From assembly GCA_963666575.2 (NCBI GenBank), contig CAXXYG010000027.1:372001-436000 (forward strand): a stretch of 64,000 nucleotides of DNA, given 5' to 3'. The translations under genes were made by a program, and so were the position numbers. Source of the stretch: JABMQB01 sp963666575 (GTDB taxonomy: Bacteria > Bacteroidota > Bacteroidia > Bacteroidales > Prolixibacteraceae). Each line of letters opens with the position of its first letter. Positions within the stretch are counted from its first letter, which is position 1. Below, piece after piece: positions 19,024-27,198 of this stretch. A model generated the notes under the pieces. That model saw only the letters and a program-made list of their open reading frames with translations, did no database searches and was not told where the DNA came from.

Positions 19024-19635
19024 TTAATCCTGGTCACTCATTTCAGTTGATTCTATCATTTTAAACAACATTTCACGGGCCCTAAAAAGTTGTGCTTTTA
19101 CAGTTCCCAGGGGCAAACTTAACTCTTTTGCTATTTCTTCATATGAAAATTCTTTAAAATATCTCAAATCAACTAAAATCTGGTAGCGCGGTTTTAGCCG
19201 CCTCACAACCCTTCGTAATAGAATCGCTTTTTGAATACGAATGAGTTTTTCTTCAGGATTAAGTTCAGTTGATTTTAATCTGATTGGCTGGTCGGTATCA
19301 TTTGTCTCTTGATTATTCTCAATTGAAACATAAATACCACGTTTTTTTCTCAAAAAATCGATGCAATTATTTGAGGCAATTTTAAACAGCCATGTACTAA
19401 AAGCATAGCTGGGTGAATATTGGTGCAAATTTTTAAAAGCTTTCCCAAATGCTTCAAGAGTTAGGTCCTCAGCATCGCTTTTATTATTTACCATTTTTAA
19501 GAGCATAAAATAAATGGCATCCTTGTAACGGCTCAAAAGTTTGGCAAAAGAATTCTCATTCCCTTCTAAAGCCGATTTAACAAGATTATAATCCTGTGCT
19601 GCTTTCTCTGATAATTGATGTTTCAGGTTCTCCAT
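19024..19635 (-). CDS. ECF-type RNA polymerase sigma-70 factor
   Basis: The product has 203 residues. Region 2 (about 25-100: FAKLLSRYKDAIYFMLLKMVNNKSDAEDLTLEAF, then FSTWLFKIASNNCIDFLRKKR) binds core polymerase and the -10 element. Region 4 (about 135-190: LKPRYQILVDLRYFKEFSYEEIAKELSLPLGTVKAQLFRAR) is a helix-turn-helix for the -35 element. Region 1.1 and region 3 are absent, as in ECF sigmas. No anti-sigma factor gene adjoins it. Its start overlaps the end of the glycosyltransferase gene by 13 bases and rsmG follows closely, so it appears to be a constitutively linked housekeeping-type ECF factor. Confidence 0.92.
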   Translation of the reverse strand: MENLKHQLSEKAAQDYNLVKSALEGNENSFAKLLSRYKDAIYFMLLKMVNNKSDAEDLTLEAFGKAFKNLHQYSPSYAFSTWLFKIASNNCIDFLRKKRGIYVSIENNQETNDTDQPIRLKSTELNPEEKLIRIQKAILLRRVVRRLKPRYQILVDLRYFKEFSYEEIAKELSLPLGTVKAQLFRAREMLFKMIESTEMSDQD

Positions 19636-20780
19636 TTCCGTTTTTGCGATGACCTATAAAATACCCATTTTAAAACTACTTTATAATATGGGGCTAATAG
19701 CTCATATAATAACGAAGATAATAATATTTTTTGTTGATTCAAACGATTTAACACAATGAAAATGACAAGGATATATAAAATCAACTTAAATCCTGCCAAT
19801 GCAGCAACTAACCATAATGTTTTTGGAACAAACAAAAGGCATAAAACTAAAATGGGCAGATAAATTAAATTTATTGCCTCATAAATAAACAACAAAGTAC
19901 GTTTCCACAAAGGCAAATTATGTTCAATCCGATATAGTTTTTTTACCAACTCCTTGTATTTATTAAATGTAATATGCCTCTTTTTTTGAATACTTGATTG
20001 TGGATTTATATTTAGTGTAGTATTTTTCTTATTTACAAACCGGTTTAGTACTAATTCCAAGTTGGCATATTCTTCATTCAATACTCCTACAAAACCACCA
20101 AGGTCAAAATACTTCTGTTTTTTAAATGCTATATTTTCTTCATTCACAATAAAACCTGCACCCAGTTTGATAAACAAATAACTTTTTAATTGTTGTTGGA
20201 AAAGCTCTATCCTGTAAAGAAGATTAAAAAAACCTTTTTCCCGTTCAATATTACTGTAATTTATTACCACACTTGTGTTACCGACAATTGATTCATTTAC
20301 AGAAATCAACCAATTATACTGAATATCTGAAGCAGATACCGGGCACAAAATAACCCATTCATTTGTTGCTGCTTTAAGGGCTATATTAGTGGCCATTTTT
20401 GAGGAGTGCCTGGTCTCCTGATTTAAACAACTAATTTTTAAACTCGGGTACTTTTCCTGCAATAAACCCAAAATTGTATACGATTGGTCTTGTGAGAAAT
20501 CATCGACAACTACAACATTAAATTTCGGATAATCAGATGTAAGTATCTTAGGAAGGTTATTTTTTAAATTTTCTTCTTCATTTCGAATGGCCATAAAAAT
20601 TGAAAATGGCAAAACAGATGTGTTTGATTCTTTTCTCACAGGAAATAAAACTTTAAAAAGGAGAATTAAATCACTGTAAACTTTAACAGTAAACAAAATA
20701 AAAAACAGAAGCAATAAATAATATTGCCAGGAACTGAGTACTGGTAAAAAAGTTAAAATATGAATTTTTTCGGCAAGCAT
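19623..20780 (-). CDS. Family 2 glycosyltransferase, membrane-bound
   Basis: The product has 385 residues from the ATG at 20780 (a TTG at 20789 is also in frame). An N-terminal membrane segment (about 15-45) is followed by a GT-A domain (FSIFMAIRNEEENLKNNLPKI, VVVVDDFSQDQSY). Two hydrophobic helices near the C-terminus (about 285-345) anchor the other end. The first metal/nucleotide motif is recognisable, but the expected second Asp motif (usually TDAD) reads CPVSASD, so metal binding may be altered. The acceptor and sugar are unknown; an envelope polysaccharide or lipid is likely. It overlaps the sigma-factor gene by 13 bases. Confidence 0.8.
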   Translation of the reverse strand: MLAEKIHILTFLPVLSSWQYYLLLLFFILFTVKVYSDLILLFKVLFPVRKESNTSVLPFSIFMAIRNEEENLKNNLPKILTSDYPKFNVVVVDDFSQDQSYTILGLLQEKYPSLKISCLNQETRHSSKMATNIALKAATNEWVILCPVSASDIQYNWLISVNESIVGNTSVVINYSNIEREKGFFNLLYRIELFQQQLKSYLFIKLGAGFIVNEENIAFKKQKYFDLGGFVGVLNEEYANLELVLNRFVNKKNTTLNINPQSSIQKKRHITFNKYKELVKKLYRIEHNLPLWKRTLLFIYEAINLIYLPILVLCLLFVPKTLWLVAALAGFKLILYILVIFIVLNRLNQQKILLSSLLYELLAPYYKVVLKWVFYRSSQKRKWRT

Positions 20781-20880
20781 GGTTCGCAAATTTAGAAGTA
20801 TATTTTAAAGTACAAGGCCATTTTTAATTTTAATTAACAGACTGAATAACTAATTTTTTAAAGGATTTCAACAATATAAT

Positions 20881-20888
20881 TATCTTTG
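20881..20888 (+). promoter_or_regulatory. Predicted -7 element for tgt
   Basis: TATCTTTG is an exact TAnnTTTG match. It would give a very short leader before the ATG at 20907. It also covers the upstream in-frame TTG at 20886, arguing that translation begins at the ATG. Confidence 0.5.
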
Positions 20889-20906
20889 AACACTCAAAAT
20901 TCTAAT

Positions 20907-22037
20907 ATGAAATTTGAAATAAATTCAACAACCTCAGAATCAAGAGCCAGAGCTGGAAAATTAGAAACTGCCCATGGCGATATATTAACCCCAATTTTTA
21001 TGCCTGTCGGAACTGCCGGCTCGGTAAAAGGAATACATTTTGATGACTTGAAGAAGGATGTTAAAGCCCAAATAATTTTGGGTAATACCTATCATCTGTA
21101 TTTACGCCCCGGCATTGAAGTAATTGAAGAAGCTGGTGGCCTCCACAAATTTAACAGCTGGGATGGGCCAATATTAACAGATAGCGGAGGATTTCAGGTT
21201 TTTTCGCTGGGCGACATACGTAAACTTTCCGAAGAAGGGGCGCGGTTTCAATCGCACATCGATGGGTCATACCATATGTTCACACCTGAAAATGTTATGG
21301 ATATTCAACGGTCAATTGGTGCTGATATCATTATGGCATTTGATGAATGTACACCCGGTGATGCTGATTTTAACTATGCCAAAAAATCGCTTGAATTAAC
21401 TCAACGCTGGCTCGACCGTTGTTTTGAAAGATTTATTTCAACATCGCCAAAATATGGTTTTAAACAATCCCTATTCCCTATTATCCAGGGAAGTGGTTTT
21501 CCCGAACTCAGGAAACTGGCCACAGAACACGTAAAAACCTATGATGCTGACGGTTATGCCATAGGAGGATTATCAGTTGGTGAACCTGAAGATGTTATGT
21601 ATAATATGATTGACGTGGTTACAGCCGGTTTGCCTCTCAACAAACCGCGGTATTTAATGGGTGTCGGAACTCCTGTGAATATTCTTGAAGCCATTGACAG
21701 GGGTATTGATATGTTTGACTGTGTAATGCCTACCCGGAATGGACGCAATGGGATGCTTTTTACAAGCGAAGGAATTATTAATATTCGGAATAAAAAGTGG
21801 CAAAAAGATTTTTCTCCTATTGATAAAAATGGAGTATCGAACCTCGACATTCGCCATACAAAAGCTTATCTTAGGCATTTAATAATTTCGAACGAAATGT
21901 TGGGGGCTCAAATAGCAAGCCAGCATAATCTGGCATTTTACTTATGGTTGGTAACCGAAGCCAGGAACCGAATTATTGAAGGCGATTTTAAACAGTGGAA
22001 AAACGAAATGGTAAAAAAACTGATTCAACGTTTATAG
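20907..22037 (+). CDS. tgt: tRNA-guanine(34) transglycosylase
   Basis: The product has 376 residues from the ATG at 20907. It swaps G34 for preQ1 in GUN-anticodon tRNAs, the key step of queuosine synthesis. Visible motifs are FMPVGTAGSVKG, LGNTYHLYLRPG, LTDSGGFQVFSLG (catalytic Asp), GGLSVGEP, and MFDCVMPTRNGRNG (nucleophile Asp). The structural zinc site is unusual: where most bacterial enzymes have CxCxxC followed by SRAYLRHL, this one reads DKNGVSNLDIRHTKAYLRHL with no Cys, although the later His of ASQHNLAF remains. I recall the same loss in other Bacteroidota enzymes. Four bases separate it from the downstream permease gene. Confidence 0.95.
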   Translation: MKFEINSTTSESRARAGKLETAHGDILTPIFMPVGTAGSVKGIHFDDLKKDVKAQIILGNTYHLYLRPGIEVIEEAGGLHKFNSWDGPILTDSGGFQVFSLGDIRKLSEEGARFQSHIDGSYHMFTPENVMDIQRSIGADIIMAFDECTPGDADFNYAKKSLELTQRWLDRCFERFISTSPKYGFKQSLFPIIQGSGFPELRKLATEHVKTYDADGYAIGGLSVGEPEDVMYNMIDVVTAGLPLNKPRYLMGVGTPVNILEAIDRGIDMFDCVMPTRNGRNGMLFTSEGIINIRNKKWQKDFSPIDKNGVSNLDIRHTKAYLRHLIISNEMLGAQIASQHNLAFYLWLVTEARNRIIEGDFKQWKNEMVKKLIQRL

Positions 22038-22040
22038 TAC

Positions 22041-23117
22041 ATGTTTTTAAAAACAATTGACAAATACATTATTAAAAAATTCTTAGGGACTTTTTTCTAT
22101 GCAATTATCCTCATAATTAGCATAGTATTGGTTTTCGACCTAGCCGAAAACCTCGATGAATTCCTTTCAAAAGATATTCCAACCAATAAAATCATTTTTG
22201 ACTACTACCTCAATTTTATACCCTATTTCACAAACCTGTTTAGTGGCCTTTTTACATTTATTGCTGTTATCTATTTTACTTCAAAAATGGCATATAATAC
22301 TGAAATAATTGCCATTCTTAGCAGTGGCGTATCATTCAGGAGGTTATTGCGCCCCTTTTTAATATCGGCCTTTATTATCGGAGCTTTATCATTCATATTA
22401 GGGAACTATTTAATTCCCCCGGCAAATAAACAACGGGTTGAATTCAGGAATACTTACATCAACCAAATACGAACAACAACTGAGCGGCATATACATCGGC
22501 AAATCGAACCGGGGGTATTTATTTATATGCAAAGTTTTAACTCGAGTAATCTTGGTTACCGGTTTACTTTGGAAAAATTTGAAGGAAAAGTCCTCGTTGA
22601 AAAATTATATGCTGACAATATCCGATGGGATACAGAAAAAAAGAAATGGATACTAAACCAATACTGGAAAAGAATCATCAGCAAGGACCATGAAGAAATA
22701 ATTAAGGGCTACCGGTTAGATACAACATTAAATATGGAACCCACCGAGTTCCGAAAAATCAAGAATGAAACTGAAACTATGACCACGCCAGCTTTAAACA
22801 AACAAATCAGCAACATGCGGATGAGGGGAGTTAATTCCATTGAATTTGTTATCGAAAAACACAAAAGGACTAGTGGCCCTTTTTCAGCTTTTATATTAAC
22901 ATTAATCGGGGCAGGTTTAGCTTCACGAAAAATTAAGGGTGGATTAGGATTGCATCTTGGATTGGGTTTATTATTTAGTTTTACCTACATTTTATTTGCT
23001 CAAATTTCAACCGTTTTTGCTGTGAGTGGAAGTATGCCTCCTATCATTGCTGTATGGCTGCCAAATATAGTCTATGGAGTAATCGCATTTTTTATATACA
23101 GGTGGGCTGCCAGGTAA
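22041..23117 (+). CDS. LptF/LptG-family permease (YjgP/YjgQ)
   Basis: The product has 358 residues with six membrane helices: three N-terminal (about 12-35, 60-80, 100-122), a periplasmic beta-jellyroll domain (about 130-255), and three C-terminal helices (about 275-355). MFLKTIDKYIIKKFLGTFF is the typical N-terminus. These permeases work with the ATPase LptB to extract LPS from the inner membrane and pass it to LptC/LptA. Sequence alone does not decide between LptF and LptG. It begins four bases after the tgt stop, so it is in the same operon. Confidence 0.9.
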   Translation: MFLKTIDKYIIKKFLGTFFYAIILIISIVLVFDLAENLDEFLSKDIPTNKIIFDYYLNFIPYFTNLFSGLFTFIAVIYFTSKMAYNTEIIAILSSGVSFRRLLRPFLISAFIIGALSFILGNYLIPPANKQRVEFRNTYINQIRTTTERHIHRQIEPGVFIYMQSFNSSNLGYRFTLEKFEGKVLVEKLYADNIRWDTEKKKWILNQYWKRIISKDHEEIIKGYRLDTTLNMEPTEFRKIKNETETMTTPALNKQISNMRMRGVNSIEFVIEKHKRTSGPFSAFILTLIGAGLASRKIKGGLGLHLGLGLLFSFTYILFAQISTVFAVSGSMPPIIAVWLPNIVYGVIAFFIYRWAAR

Positions 23118-23279
23118 TTCAATTTTCTAACATTTTGTGGAATTATTCGAAAGTTATTGATAAGAATTCACTTCCATTTCTTCAAAAAGGAGATTAATGA
23201 CCCATTGCGTATAAAAAAATTATAATTTAGCCAAAAATTATCCAAATTCATTTAAAAGCTAGAAATAAAAAAAAATTAT
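23118..23279. other. Intergenic region before the carboxyltransferase gene
   Basis: These 162 AT-rich bases hold no gene. ATTGCGT at 23204-23210 and TATAATTTAG at 23221-23230 are weak promoter-like words, but their spacing is not the usual one. I do not claim a promoter. Confidence 0.3.
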
Positions 23280-24824
23280 ATGTCACTGAAAAGCAACATT
23301 CTAGACCTTCGTAAACGAAAAAAGGAAGTACAAAAAGGTGGTGGAGATAAAGCCATTGAAAAACAAGCTAAAATGGGCAAACTAACTGCCCGTGAGCGGA
23401 TTCTGGCCATTCTCGACGACAAATCATTTCACGAATATGACCTTTTTGTTGCCCATGCCGCAAAAGATTTTGGCATGGAAGAAAAAGTCCTTCATGGTGA
23501 TGGAGTTATCATTGGAACAGGAACAATATTTAATAAGCCAGTTTGTATTTTTGCTCAGGATTTTACTGTTGCAGGAGGCTCGCTTGGATTAGCCCATGCG
23601 CGTAAAATTACTAAAATCATGGATCATGCACTCAAAATGAGGGTTCCACTGATTGGGATCAATGATTCGGGTGGTGCCCGTATTCAGGAAGGTGTTAATT
23701 CACTTGCTGGTTATGGCGAAATATTTTTCCGTAATACATTAGCGTCAGGTGTTATTCCACAGCTTTCTGTCATTCTTGGCCCTTGTGCAGGTGGAGCTGT
23801 TTATTCACCAGCTTTAACTGATTTTGTTTTTGTTGTCGAAAGCATCTCAAAAATGTTTATTACCGGGCCAAGTGTTATTAAATCAGTGTTGGGAGAAGAA
23901 ATTACCATGGAAGAGCTCGGTGGAGCTAAAGTACATGCCGAAATTACAGGAAATGCACATTTTTATGCTGCCAACGAACAAGAATGTTTTGAGCAAATAA
24001 AAACGTTGATTTCATTTATTCCAAGGAATAATAATGTAAAAGCGATGGCACTCCCACCAAAGCCACCAAAAAAAGGTATTAAAATTGAAGAAATAGTTCC
24101 GGCTAATCCGCGCCTTCCTTATGATATTCGCGATATTATCAAATCAATCACTGATAGCTCTGAGTTTTTCGAAAGCATGGAGATGTTCGCACCAAATATT
24201 GTTATTGGATTTGGGCGTTTGGATGGCAACACCATCGGTTTTGTAGCCAATCAACCTAAAGTTCTTGCAGGAGTCCTTGATACCGACAGCTCAGATAAAG
24301 CTGCGCGATTTATAAGGTATTGTAATGCTTTTAATATTCCAATTGTGACTCTTGAAGATATGCCTGGGTATCTACCAGGAGTTGATCAGGAACATGCCGG
24401 AGTAATTCGTCACGGGGCAAAAATTTTATATGCCTACAGCGAAGCAACAGTCCCAAAAATTACTGTTATTCTTCGGAAAGCTTATGGTGGTGGATACATT
24501 GCAATGAATTCACGTCATTTGCGTGCCGATTTTGTTTTTGCATGGCCTACTGCTGAAATTGCAGTTATGGGCCCTGAAGGTGCAGCAAATATTGTCTTCA
24601 GAAAAGAAATTGCAGAAGCAGAAGACCCTGAAGCAATGAGGCAACAAAAAATTGAAGAATACAAACAAAAATTTGCCAATCCATATGTTGCAGCTCAACA
24701 AGGTTACATCGATGAAATCATTGAACCGAAGGATACAAGAATGATGATTTTACATGCTCTTAAAGTATCTGAAAACAAACAAATTTCGGGACCAAGGAAA
24801 AAGCACGGAATTCCACCATTTTAA
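23280..24824 (+). CDS. Acyl-CoA carboxylase carboxyltransferase (propionyl/methylmalonyl type beta subunit)
   Basis: The 514-residue protein has two crotonase-like halves. Typical motifs are MGKLTARERILAILD, QDFTVAGGSLGLAHARKI, INDSGGARIQEGV, LGPCAGGAVYSPALTDF in the first half and DMPGYLPGVDQEHAGVIRHGAKILYAY, RKAYGGGYIAMNSRHL in the second. The N- and C-halves bind acyl-CoA and carboxybiotin. It is co-transcribed with a small biotin carrier. Neither biotin carboxylase nor a sodium-pump decarboxylase beta subunit lies nearby, so the complex may be propionyl-CoA carboxylase or methylmalonyl-CoA decarboxylase, both used in Bacteroidota propionate metabolism. The choice cannot be made here. Confidence 0.92.
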   Translation: MSLKSNILDLRKRKKEVQKGGGDKAIEKQAKMGKLTARERILAILDDKSFHEYDLFVAHAAKDFGMEEKVLHGDGVIIGTGTIFNKPVCIFAQDFTVAGGSLGLAHARKITKIMDHALKMRVPLIGINDSGGARIQEGVNSLAGYGEIFFRNTLASGVIPQLSVILGPCAGGAVYSPALTDFVFVVESISKMFITGPSVIKSVLGEEITMEELGGAKVHAEITGNAHFYAANEQECFEQIKTLISFIPRNNNVKAMALPPKPPKKGIKIEEIVPANPRLPYDIRDIIKSITDSSEFFESMEMFAPNIVIGFGRLDGNTIGFVANQPKVLAGVLDTDSSDKAARFIRYCNAFNIPIVTLEDMPGYLPGVDQEHAGVIRHGAKILYAYSEATVPKITVILRKAYGGGYIAMNSRHLRADFVFAWPTAEIAVMGPEGAANIVFRKEIAEAEDPEAMRQQKIEEYKQKFANPYVAAQQGYIDEIIEPKDTRMMILHALKVSENKQISGPRKKHGIPPF

Positions 24825-24842
24825 CAATTAATATTTTTATAA

Positions 24843-25166
24843 ATGTCAGACGAAAACGACTACAAAATACTAATAATAGAGGGAGCAAAGTACAAAACTT
24901 TATTTACAAAAAAGTTTGAAAACAGGGCTGTTTGGGAAGCTCCAAATACGAACCATATTTATTCTTTTATTCCTGGGACTATTATTGATATTTATGTAAA
25001 AACAGGACAAAAAGTTAAAGAAGGCGAAGTAATTCTTATACTTGAGGCAATGAAAATGCATAATAATGTAACAATGCCCTTTGATGGAGTTATAAAAAAG
25101 ATAAACATCAAAAGAGACCAGATAATTCCAAAGAAAACATTAATGATAGAAATAAAACCCACATAA
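24843..25166 (+). CDS. Biotin carboxyl carrier protein
   Basis: The product has 107 residues. The biotinylation motif EAMKMHNNV lies near residue 77 within a lipoyl/biotinyl domain (about 35-105, FIPGTIIDIYVKTGQKVKEGEVIL). The N-terminal 35 residues are a short extension without the long Ala/Pro linker of many carriers. It carries CO2 on biotin to or from the carboxyltransferase encoded 18 bases upstream. A strong terminator follows, so these two genes end the unit. Confidence 0.93.
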   Translation: MSDENDYKILIIEGAKYKTLFTKKFENRAVWEAPNTNHIYSFIPGTIIDIYVKTGQKVKEGEVILILEAMKMHNNVTMPFDGVIKKINIKRDQIIPKKTLMIEIKPT

Positions 25167-25182
25167 CCAGGTCTTTATTAAA

Positions 25183-25213
25183 AAGCTGCTTGAAATCAAG
25201 CAGCTTTTTTTTC
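25183..25213. terminator. Strong, probably bidirectional rho-independent terminator
   Basis: AAGCTGCTTG and CAAGCAGCTT form a perfect 10-bp stem around AAAT, followed by eight T on the plus strand and preceded by five A, which become T on the minus strand. It sits between the biotin-carrier gene and the convergent HAD gene and can serve both. Confidence 0.9.
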
Positions 25214-25254
25214 TTTTTTTTATTTGATAAAATCTATACTTACAATAAAAACCA

Positions 25255-26103
25255 TCAATTAATATTAACCGATTCGCACACAAAGTTTGGGATTATTCCA
25301 GAGCTCCTGATCTTAACTTTAGCCATTTCAGGCAATGTATTCCCCGATAAAACCAAGGCAGTATCTAATCCAAACTTATTACCACCAATAATATCAGTAA
25401 AAAGGGTGTCTCCCACCATCAATATTTCATGCCGATTAATTGGTTTAACTTTTTGTGCCTCTTCATAGGCGTATAAAAACATTTGGGCATCAGGTTTCCC
25501 AAAACGAATAAACCGCTTGCCTACAATTTTCTCAACCATATCAGCTATTCCACCTATGGCAACTGCAATTTCATTATTATTTACAGGATAATTAATATCG
25601 GTGTTTGCTACTACTACCGACATATTTTTTTTCCGTAACAGATTAATAACCTTATTAATACTTAGCTGCCAATCAAATCCTTCATCATCCAAAAAAACAA
25701 GGCACTTTATTAACTCCGAATCTTCCAAATCGAGGTCATTCAAACTTACTACTTCCAATCCTGCTGATTCGACATAATGAGCCGAATTTTCAGTTCCGAG
25801 GTAAGTAACTTTCCCTGATTTAATTTTATACCTGAGAAAATCCATTGCCAACATTCCTGAAGAAATAATTTTATCACTCGTAATACAATCAATCCCATTT
25901 GCCTGGTAAAATTGGGCAAGTTCCTCAGGATTACGTGAGGCATCGTTTGTTAATATAAAAAAATCGATGTTATGGTCTTCTAAAAACTTGAACGTGTTGA
26001 TTACCCCAGGAATAATTCCTTTATGATTTTTTAAAACTCCAAAGGCATCAAAAAACACAGTTTTATATTTTGTTACAATACTTTTAAATTCTTTTATTTT
26101 CAT
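25255..26103 (-). CDS. HAD-IIA family protein (NagD/4-nitrophenylphosphatase-like), second Asp of DxD missing
   Basis: The product has 282 residues. Its layout matches HAD class IIA: motif I FFDAFGVLKNHKG (19-21), motif II ILTNDASRNPEEL, and motifs III/IV FGKPDAQMFLYA and MVGDTLFTDIIGGNKFG around a C2 cap. The nucleophile Asp19 is present, but position +2, normally the Asp acid, is Phe21. Strict phosphatase activity may be weak or changed, although related proteins with DAY/DAF at this position exist. It is the third gene of a minus-strand operon behind an APH-fold kinase (3-base gap) and a glutamine-synthetase-like ligase. The substrate is probably a product of those two enzymes. Confidence 0.82.
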   Translation of the reverse strand: MKIKEFKSIVTKYKTVFFDAFGVLKNHKGIIPGVINTFKFLEDHNIDFFILTNDASRNPEELAQFYQANGIDCITSDKIISSGMLAMDFLRYKIKSGKVTYLGTENSAHYVESAGLEVVSLNDLDLEDSELIKCLVFLDDEGFDWQLSINKVINLLRKKNMSVVVANTDINYPVNNNEIAVAIGGIADMVEKIVGKRFIRFGKPDAQMFLYAYEEAQKVKPINRHEILMVGDTLFTDIIGGNKFGLDTALVLSGNTLPEMAKVKIRSSGIIPNFVCESVNIN

Positions 26104-26106
26104 AAA

Positions 26107-27150
26107 TTACATTTTTAATGCTTTTAAAATTTTCTCCACATTGTAATTAGAATCAAGCGCTGCGAAATATGTATTAAAGGCTTCTTTCTGTAATTTTCTG
26201 GCATAGGTTTGCCTAAAAAAATAGGGGCCATCTTTTATTACATAATTCAAAATAAAAAAACGGTAAGCTTCTTTAATAAAAAGTATTTCGTCCTTTGAAA
26301 GCGGATAAATCCGGTGATATTCTTTCAGAAAAATTATAAACCGATCTTCCATAAGGGTATCCGGCATGTAACTAAACACAGTGCGGTCGCCAACACTGGA
26401 AACAACCCGGCTAAAAAAATAAAAATCCATTACCCTGGTCGAATCACGGAACCAATCATAATCCCAACGCGAATACATTTTACCGTCTCCAGTCACCGAA
26501 AAATTTCCTATGTTCCAATCAACAAACACAGGAATTGTTTCAAATTCAGTAGAATAATTTACTTTTTCAGCATTTTTCAGAAAACATTCACTCTGTTTAC
26601 GAATTATATCAATATGTTCAGACCTTTGACATAAAGTACCCTTGTCCAATTTTTTTATTAAGTGCCTGATATCGGTAATAACACTTTTCGAAGATTTTGG
26701 CAATTGGTTACTTACATTTATGCAAGCCTTGTGAAACCTGGCTAACTCACGGCCCAGTTTTTTAATGTGTTTTTCTTCCAACCTACGGGGCATTTTTTTC
26801 CTGATTTGAATAGGATTATAAAAAATGACCCATGCTGAGTGTTTGTTTTCGTGGTACCGGTATATAAATAGTTCATTTTTTTTAACAAGTGCACAAGCCA
26901 AAAAATTGTGGTAAGGCGCTTCTAAATTATTTGCCAGATTATTTATTATAATATGGTCTTCCCTAAAATCTTCAAACTTCCCATATTCCGAAAGCTTAGC
27001 AAATATTGGTTCACGGTCATAAAACGAAATTTTATAAACATGATTGGTTGATACGTGCATACTTACATCGTATATCCCTTTAATTTCATTTCTATCGTCA
27101 AATTCTTCCCAGGCAAGCCTGATTATTTGAAAATAATCGAGTTTCTGCAT
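26107..27150 (-). CDS. APH/choline-kinase-fold phosphotransferase
   Basis: The product has 347 residues. The N-lobe has a probable ATP-binding Lys52 (IFAKL). The catalytic loop is FVDWNIGNFSV (Asp211, Asn216), and the metal-binding segment is RWDYDWFRDSTRVMDF (Asp230). These place it in the aminoglycoside phosphotransferase/choline-ethanolamine kinase superfamily; the usual HGD is altered to FVD. No signal peptide. An antibiotic-resistance role is unlikely given the operon: it sits 48 bases after a glutamine-synthetase-like ligase and 3 bases before a HAD protein. A small-molecule kinase, for example for an amino-alcohol, is a reasonable guess; the substrate is not known. Confidence 0.72.
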   Translation of the reverse strand: MQKLDYFQIIRLAWEEFDDRNEIKGIYDVSMHVSTNHVYKISFYDREPIFAKLSEYGKFEDFREDHIIINNLANNLEAPYHNFLACALVKKNELFIYRYHENKHSAWVIFYNPIQIRKKMPRRLEEKHIKKLGRELARFHKACINVSNQLPKSSKSVITDIRHLIKKLDKGTLCQRSEHIDIIRKQSECFLKNAEKVNYSTEFETIPVFVDWNIGNFSVTGDGKMYSRWDYDWFRDSTRVMDFYFFSRVVSSVGDRTVFSYMPDTLMEDRFIIFLKEYHRIYPLSKDEILFIKEAYRFFILNYVIKDGPYFFRQTYARKLQKEAFNTYFAALDSNYNVEKILKALKM

Positions 27151-27198
27151 TGTATTAGTTTTGTCTGTAGGGCCTAAATTTAATCAGAAAAGTGGTTC

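Noticed and set aside
20886..20906. TTG at 20886 as the start of tgt
   Set aside because: It falls inside the -7 element; the ATG at 20907 gives the normal length.
26107..27150. Aminoglycoside resistance kinase
   Set aside because: The catalytic loop is altered and the operon context is metabolic; nothing points to resistance.
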